Assembly (NCBI RefSeq): GCF_026339875.1
Contig: NZ_JAPEPZ010000001.1
Location: 6,510,001 to 6,574,000, forward strand
Source of the DNA: Streptomyces sp. NBC_01571
GTDB lineage: Bacteria > Actinomycetota > Actinomycetes > Streptomycetales > Streptomycetaceae
Reading direction: 5' to 3'
DNA length: 64,000 nucleotides
The notes under the pieces were generated by a model. It was not told the origin of the DNA. It was given only the letters and a program-made list of their open reading frames with translations, and ran no database searches. Each line of letters starts with the position of its first letter. Within the stretch, counting starts at the first letter, position 1. A program made the position numbers and the translations under genes. Positions 60,795-64,000 of the stretch are shown piece by piece.

Positions 60795-61666
60795 TTGTCT
60801 CCCAGCAGTTGCTCGATGAGGACCAGCGACTCCCGTGGTGGGAGAGCCTGCGCCCGGATGGTGCCATATCGCAGCTCAAGGATGCGCAGCTGTTTCGGGT
60901 CGGTGATCGGCCGCCCGTTGAAGGCACCGTCGGAACGTCCTGTCGCCGTCCCGTCCGGGAACTTCAGCAACTCGATCCTGCCGTCCAGGCCCGGATGGGG
61001 GTCGGTGTTCGTCGGCATGACCTGAAGTGTGACGCTGTTCAATCGCCCCAGTTCAAGCAGACGTTCGAGCTGCTGTCGCCAGACCATTGTGCCCCCAACC
61101 TGACGGTGCAGTGGAGCCTCTTCCAGCACGAAGTGGATCGGCGGGGACGGGTCTCGTTCGAAGACCGACCGCCGGGCCAGGCGAGCGGCGACCATGCGGT
61201 CCACGTTGTCCGGCGAGTACGGCGGCTGGGCTGCCTCGATCAAGGCGCGTGCATGCTCCGGAGTTTGCAACAACCCAGGGACGATGTTGCATTCGTACAC
61301 CCCGATCTCGACCGCCTGCCCTTCCATCTTCGCCAGATCCCGCACCTTCTTCGGGTACCGGACCTTCGCCACGTCCTCCTTCATCGCCGAGAGCAGCCCA
61401 CCCGCCGCCAGTACCTCGTCCGCCCTGTCCAGGAACTCGGGCTGGGGGATCCGCTTGCCGCCCTCGATCTTGTAGACCATGTCCTCGCCGTAGCCGACCG
61501 CCCTGCCGAACTCGGCCGCGCGCATCCCCACCGCCTCCCGCCGAAGCTTCAGCTGCCGCCCCACGGTCGCGACGACGGCCACCCCCCAGTCGTCGTCCGG
61601 GTCCACCTCCCAGCCCGGCTCGTCCGCCTCGCTCCTGAGCCGCCCCACGTCACCGTCCACACGCAT
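60791..61666 (-). CDS. XRE regulator with DUF5753 domain
   Basis: 291 residues from ATG 61666 (GGAGGGG upstream). Residues 33-90 are the helix-turn-helix (LKLRREAVGMRAAEFGRAVG, MVYKIEGGKRIPQPEFLDRA); 110-285 are DUF5753 with VPGLLQTPEHARALIEAAQP, ARLARRSVFERDPSPPIHFV and the C-terminal RESLVLIEQLLG. WhiJ-like proteins of this type act in development and antibiotic control in Streptomyces. It is divergent from the ATPase gene at 61821. Confidence 0.93.
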   Translation of the reverse strand: MRVDGDVGRLRSEADEPGWEVDPDDDWGVAVVATVGRQLKLRREAVGMRAAEFGRAVGYGEDMVYKIEGGKRIPQPEFLDRADEVLAAGGLLSAMKEDVAKVRYPKKVRDLAKMEGQAVEIGVYECNIVPGLLQTPEHARALIEAAQPPYSPDNVDRMVAARLARRSVFERDPSPPIHFVLEEAPLHRQVGGTMVWRQQLERLLELGRLNSVTLQVMPTNTDPHPGLDGRIELLKFPDGTATGRSDGAFNGRPITDPKQLRILELRYGTIRAQALPPRESLVLIEQLLGDK

Positions 61667-61820
61667 CGCACACCCCTCCGCCGTACCGCCGAGCCTCAAC
61701 GCCCCTACCCGTGAGCCCCGCCCGGACCGGCCGGACACGACCGGACAACGTCCGGACAGTCACCGTACGCACTGGTGCTGTCACTGTTCACGGTACGTGT
61801 GGGCGGCCACGCTGAGTCAC

Positions 61821-62309
61821 GTGAACCAAGAAACCGCCGGCCCCGCCCAATCCACCACCCCCGTACGCAGTTTCAGCGTGCTCCTGTCGCCCACACCGCG
61901 CGGCGCCCGACTCGCGCGGCTGCTGGCCGTCGAGCAACTCCGGTCCTGGACACTCCCCTTGGACCCGGCGGCGCACATCGTCGCCGAACTGGCGGCCAAC
62001 GCGGTGACGCACGGACGAGTTCCGGGACGGGACTTCCGGCTCACGCTCCACGTCGTCGGCGAGACCCTCCGCATCGAGGTCAGCGACACGCGCGGTGACC
62101 GTCTCCCGCGGGTGGGGCGCGCGGACCCGGACCCGGACGCGGTGTCGGGGCGGGGTCTCGTCCTCGTCGACGCCCTCGCCGACCGCTGGGGTACCGCACC
62201 GGGGCCGCCGCCGCGCAAGACGGTGTGGGCGGAGGTCGGCCTCCCACCGGAACCCGTCCGCCCGGGCTCCGGTGCCGGGAGCGGTCTTCCCCAAGGAACA
62301 CGAGGGTGA
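61821..62309 (+). CDS. Anti-sigma-like ATPase paired with the XRE/DUF397 genes
   Basis: 162 residues. HATPase of the RsbW type with VAELAANAVTHGRVPGR as N box and SGRGLVLVDALADRWG as G box; C-terminal KTVWAEVGL. In many Streptomyces such an ATPase is encoded divergently beside an XRE/DUF397 pair, forming a three-gene module. The GTG start at 61821 gives VNQETAGPAQST. Confidence 0.88.
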   Translation: MNQETAGPAQSTTPVRSFSVLLSPTPRGARLARLLAVEQLRSWTLPLDPAAHIVAELAANAVTHGRVPGRDFRLTLHVVGETLRIEVSDTRGDRLPRVGRADPDPDAVSGRGLVLVDALADRWGTAPGPPPRKTVWAEVGLPPEPVRPGSGAGSGLPQGTRG

Positions 62310-62508
62310 AAGAACCCGACCGAGCCCCACCCCTCCCGCCCGCCGGGCGCTCTCACCCGCGAGGGTGAACATCACCGACTCGGCTGGATTCGGGGCCCGT
62401 TGCCTGCCCTACGCTCAGCGCGACACAACCGCAAACATGCGACGGCCCCCGCCGGGACGGCAATCCCAGTGCGAGGGCCTGACCACCCAGGAAGATAAGA
62501 GCTTCCCG

Positions 62509-63387
62509 ATGGATACGCAGAACCCTAGCGTGCGCCCGCACGCCCAGCCCGGGCTTGCCGGTAACACGCACCCGAACCGGCGCCCCGCGCACTCCGGTGG
62601 TCTCACGCACGACAACACCCGCCACACCACCCGCTTCACGGTGATCGGCAACCACCTCGCCCAGCACCCCGAGCTCTCGCTGCTCGCGATCGGGCTGGCC
62701 GTGCACCTCCAGTCGCTGCCGAAGGGGGCCCGGGTCGACATCAAGACCCTCACCGCGCGCTTCCCCGAGGGCGCGACCCGTATCGCCGCCGCCCTGCGCG
62801 AGCTGGAGGCCCACCGTTATCTGCGGCGCGTTCGCGAACGCGTCCCCGGCGGCCGCATCGTCACCCGCACGGTCTCCTGCAACCAGCCCGGACGCGGCCG
62901 GGAGGAGGAGCCCGTGCGGTCCGCCCCGGCTCGCCCGGCGGTGGCCCGCAAGCGCGAGGAGCGCGCACCCCGCAAGCCGCTCCCCGCCGTACCACGTCCC
63001 GTCTGCCCGGCGCCCGCCCTCCTGCGGACGGCCACCGACCTTCTCGCGGACCTCCGCCGCCACGATCCCCGCCTGCTGCTCTCCGCCTGCGACACGGCTC
63101 ACCTCGCCCCCGGTGTCGCCGCCTGGCTGGAGCGCGACGTCAGCCCCGGCGCCGTACGCCATGCGCTGACCAGTGATCTGCCACCCGAAGGGCTCCGACG
63201 CCCGGCTGCCCTGCTCGCGCACCGGCTCGCCGCCCAGCTGCCGCCTCCGCCGCCGTTCCGCGCCCCCACGCGGCCGCCGGGCGTCCGGCACCCGCTCCAG
63301 ACCTGCGACGGCTGCGAACGGGCCTTCCGGGCGCCCGACCCCGGCCGCTGCCGCGACTGCCGGTCCGCCCTCCGGGCGGCCGTCTGA
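62509..63387 (+). CDS. Helix-turn-helix protein with C-terminal zinc-ribbon-like motif
   Basis: 292 residues from ATG 62509. Residues 42-115 resemble a winged helix of the type found in replication or phage-like proteins (FTVIGNHLAQHPELSLLAIG, DIKTLTARFPEG, RIAAALRELEAHRYLRRVRE). A Pro/Arg linker follows, a helical part (LLRTATDLLADLRRHDPRLL), and the end LQTCDGCERAFRAPDPGRCRDC, which has four Cys as CxxC...CxxC. Streptomyces have several paralogues; function unknown. The ribosome site (AGGAAG) is rather far; ATG 62437 is an alternative start. Confidence 0.8.
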   Translation: MDTQNPSVRPHAQPGLAGNTHPNRRPAHSGGLTHDNTRHTTRFTVIGNHLAQHPELSLLAIGLAVHLQSLPKGARVDIKTLTARFPEGATRIAAALRELEAHRYLRRVRERVPGGRIVTRTVSCNQPGRGREEEPVRSAPARPAVARKREERAPRKPLPAVPRPVCPAPALLRTATDLLADLRRHDPRLLLSACDTAHLAPGVAAWLERDVSPGAVRHALTSDLPPEGLRRPAALLAHRLAAQLPPPPPFRAPTRPPGVRHPLQTCDGCERAFRAPDPGRCRDCRSALRAAV

Positions 63388-63561
63388 TGCGAAGCCGCCG
63401 CCTCCGTGTCCGCTTTTGAGCGTCCCGCCCCACTTGCTCGCCGACCGCGCGAGAAGTCCGGTCACCGGCCGGCGCTCGTGTGCTCGGCGTCTTCGACCGA
63501 CCCGGAGTGACCAGAGGCCGGGCAGCGCCCGGGGGGACGGGCGCCTCGTAGGGTGGGTGCC

Positions 63562-64000
63562 ATGACGGAACTGCCCGACCGGCGTCTGCTCCTGGTGCAC
63601 GCGCACCCGGACGACGAGTCGATCAACAACGGCGCGACCATGGCCAGGTACACGGCCGAGGGCGCCCTCGTGACGCTGGTGACCTGCACCCTCGGCGAGG
63701 AGGGCGAGGTCATTCCGCCCGGACTCGCGCACCTCGCACCCGACCGGGAGGGCGGGCTCGGCCCGCACCGCGTCGGTGAGCTGGCCGCCGCCATGAAGGA
63801 GCTCGGGGTCACCGACCACCGCTTCCTCGGGGGCCCCGGCCGCTTCCGCGACTCCGGGATGATGGGCGTCGAGCAGAACCACCGCGCGGGCGCCTTCTGG
63901 TCCGCCGACGTGGACGAGGCCGCCACCCACCTCGTCGAGGTGATCCGTGAGGTGCGCCCCCACGTGCTCGTCACCTATGACCCCGACGGAGGCTACGGGC
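63562..64000 (+). CDS. mshB: Mycothiol biosynthesis deacetylase, 5' part
   Basis: The first 146 residues lie in the window. The zinc-site motif [20 protein letters not shown], the [20 protein letters not shown] segment and [20 protein letters not shown] are those of MshB, which deacetylates GlcNAc-inositol, the second dedicated step of mycothiol synthesis. Its LmbE-family relative Mca (mycothiol S-conjugate amidase) is similar, but the N-terminal details and context favour MshB. The gene continues beyond the window. Confidence 0.93.
   Translation, partial: MTELPDRRLLLVHAHPDDESINNGATMARYTAEGALVTLVTCTLGEEGEVIPPGLAHLAPDREGGLGPHRVGELAAAMKELGVTDHRFLGGPGRFRDSGMMGVEQNHRAGAFWSADVDEAATHLVEVIREVRPHVLVTYDPDGGYG

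Noticed and set aside
62353..63963. Minus-strand frame opposite the helix-turn-helix gene and mshB
   Set aside because: Shadow frame; it crosses two well-supported plus-strand genes.

Overview
The window looks like a piece of the chromosomal core of a Streptomyces (or very close actinomycete). Base composition is very high in G+C, GTG starts are common, and typical families are present: a WhiB-like protein, DUF397/XRE pairs, SpoIIE-type phosphatases with anti-sigma-like ATPase domains, and MshB of mycothiol synthesis. From memory, the order (PBP, fumarases, Wbl, GlpX, XseAB, IspH, PpgK, YchF, then SdhCAB, BipA, peptide transporters, MshB) follows the S. coelicolor chromosome. Almost everything is ordinary vertical core. 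I see no prophage, CRISPR array, insertion sequence, tRNA, rRNA or large secondary-metabolite cluster.

Layout. 1-16 kb: 3' part of a bifunctional penicillin-binding protein, catalase, a SpoIIE/PP2C signalling protein, a DUF402 protein, class II fumarase, an XRE/DUF2690 membrane regulator, a His-rich secreted SH3 protein, class I fumarase, a DUF1707 protein, a WhiB-like regulator, GlpX, a DUF4245 membrane protein and a nitroreductase. 16-22 kb: xseB-xseA, ispH, ppgK, a DUF6542 membrane protein and ychF. 22-29 kb: a YefM/YoeB toxin-antitoxin pair, a threonine-synthase-like PLP enzyme, a bacterial serpin, a DUF4190-type membrane protein, a GntR/UTRA regulator, a SPOR-like small protein, a Nudix hydrolase and an anti-sigma-like ATPase. 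29-40 kb: a PAS/GAF/PP2C/ATPase protein, a coiled-coil membrane protein resembling TPM proteins without the TPM domain, a GH18-like membrane protein, and a succinate dehydrogenase operon (95-aa gene, sdhC, sdhA, sdhB).

40-60 kb is a peptide-uptake district. It holds an orphan family-5 solute-binding lipoprotein with a long charged insertion, BipA/TypA, then two complete oligopeptide ABC cassettes in tandem (binding protein, two permeases, two ATPases each), and a convergent S9 prolyl-oligopeptidase-like peptidase. The place corresponds to that of the bldK locus, but the gene order inside the cassettes (binding protein first) is not that of bldK. 60-64 kb: a 64-aa membrane protein, a DUF397/XRE-DUF5753 pair divergent from an ATPase of the WhiJ/AbaA-type neighbourhood, a winged-helix-like protein and the 5' part of mshB.

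The points most worth following are: an SdhC with a CxxC plus flanking His motif beside a membrane helix (candidate membrane-embedded Rieske-type cluster); a YoeB toxin whose usual catalytic His is Arg; paired DnaA boxes and a palindrome in front of a likely leaderless DUF1707 gene; a perfect palindrome before the His-rich SH3 gene; and the tandem peptide transporters with an extra, insertion-bearing binding protein.
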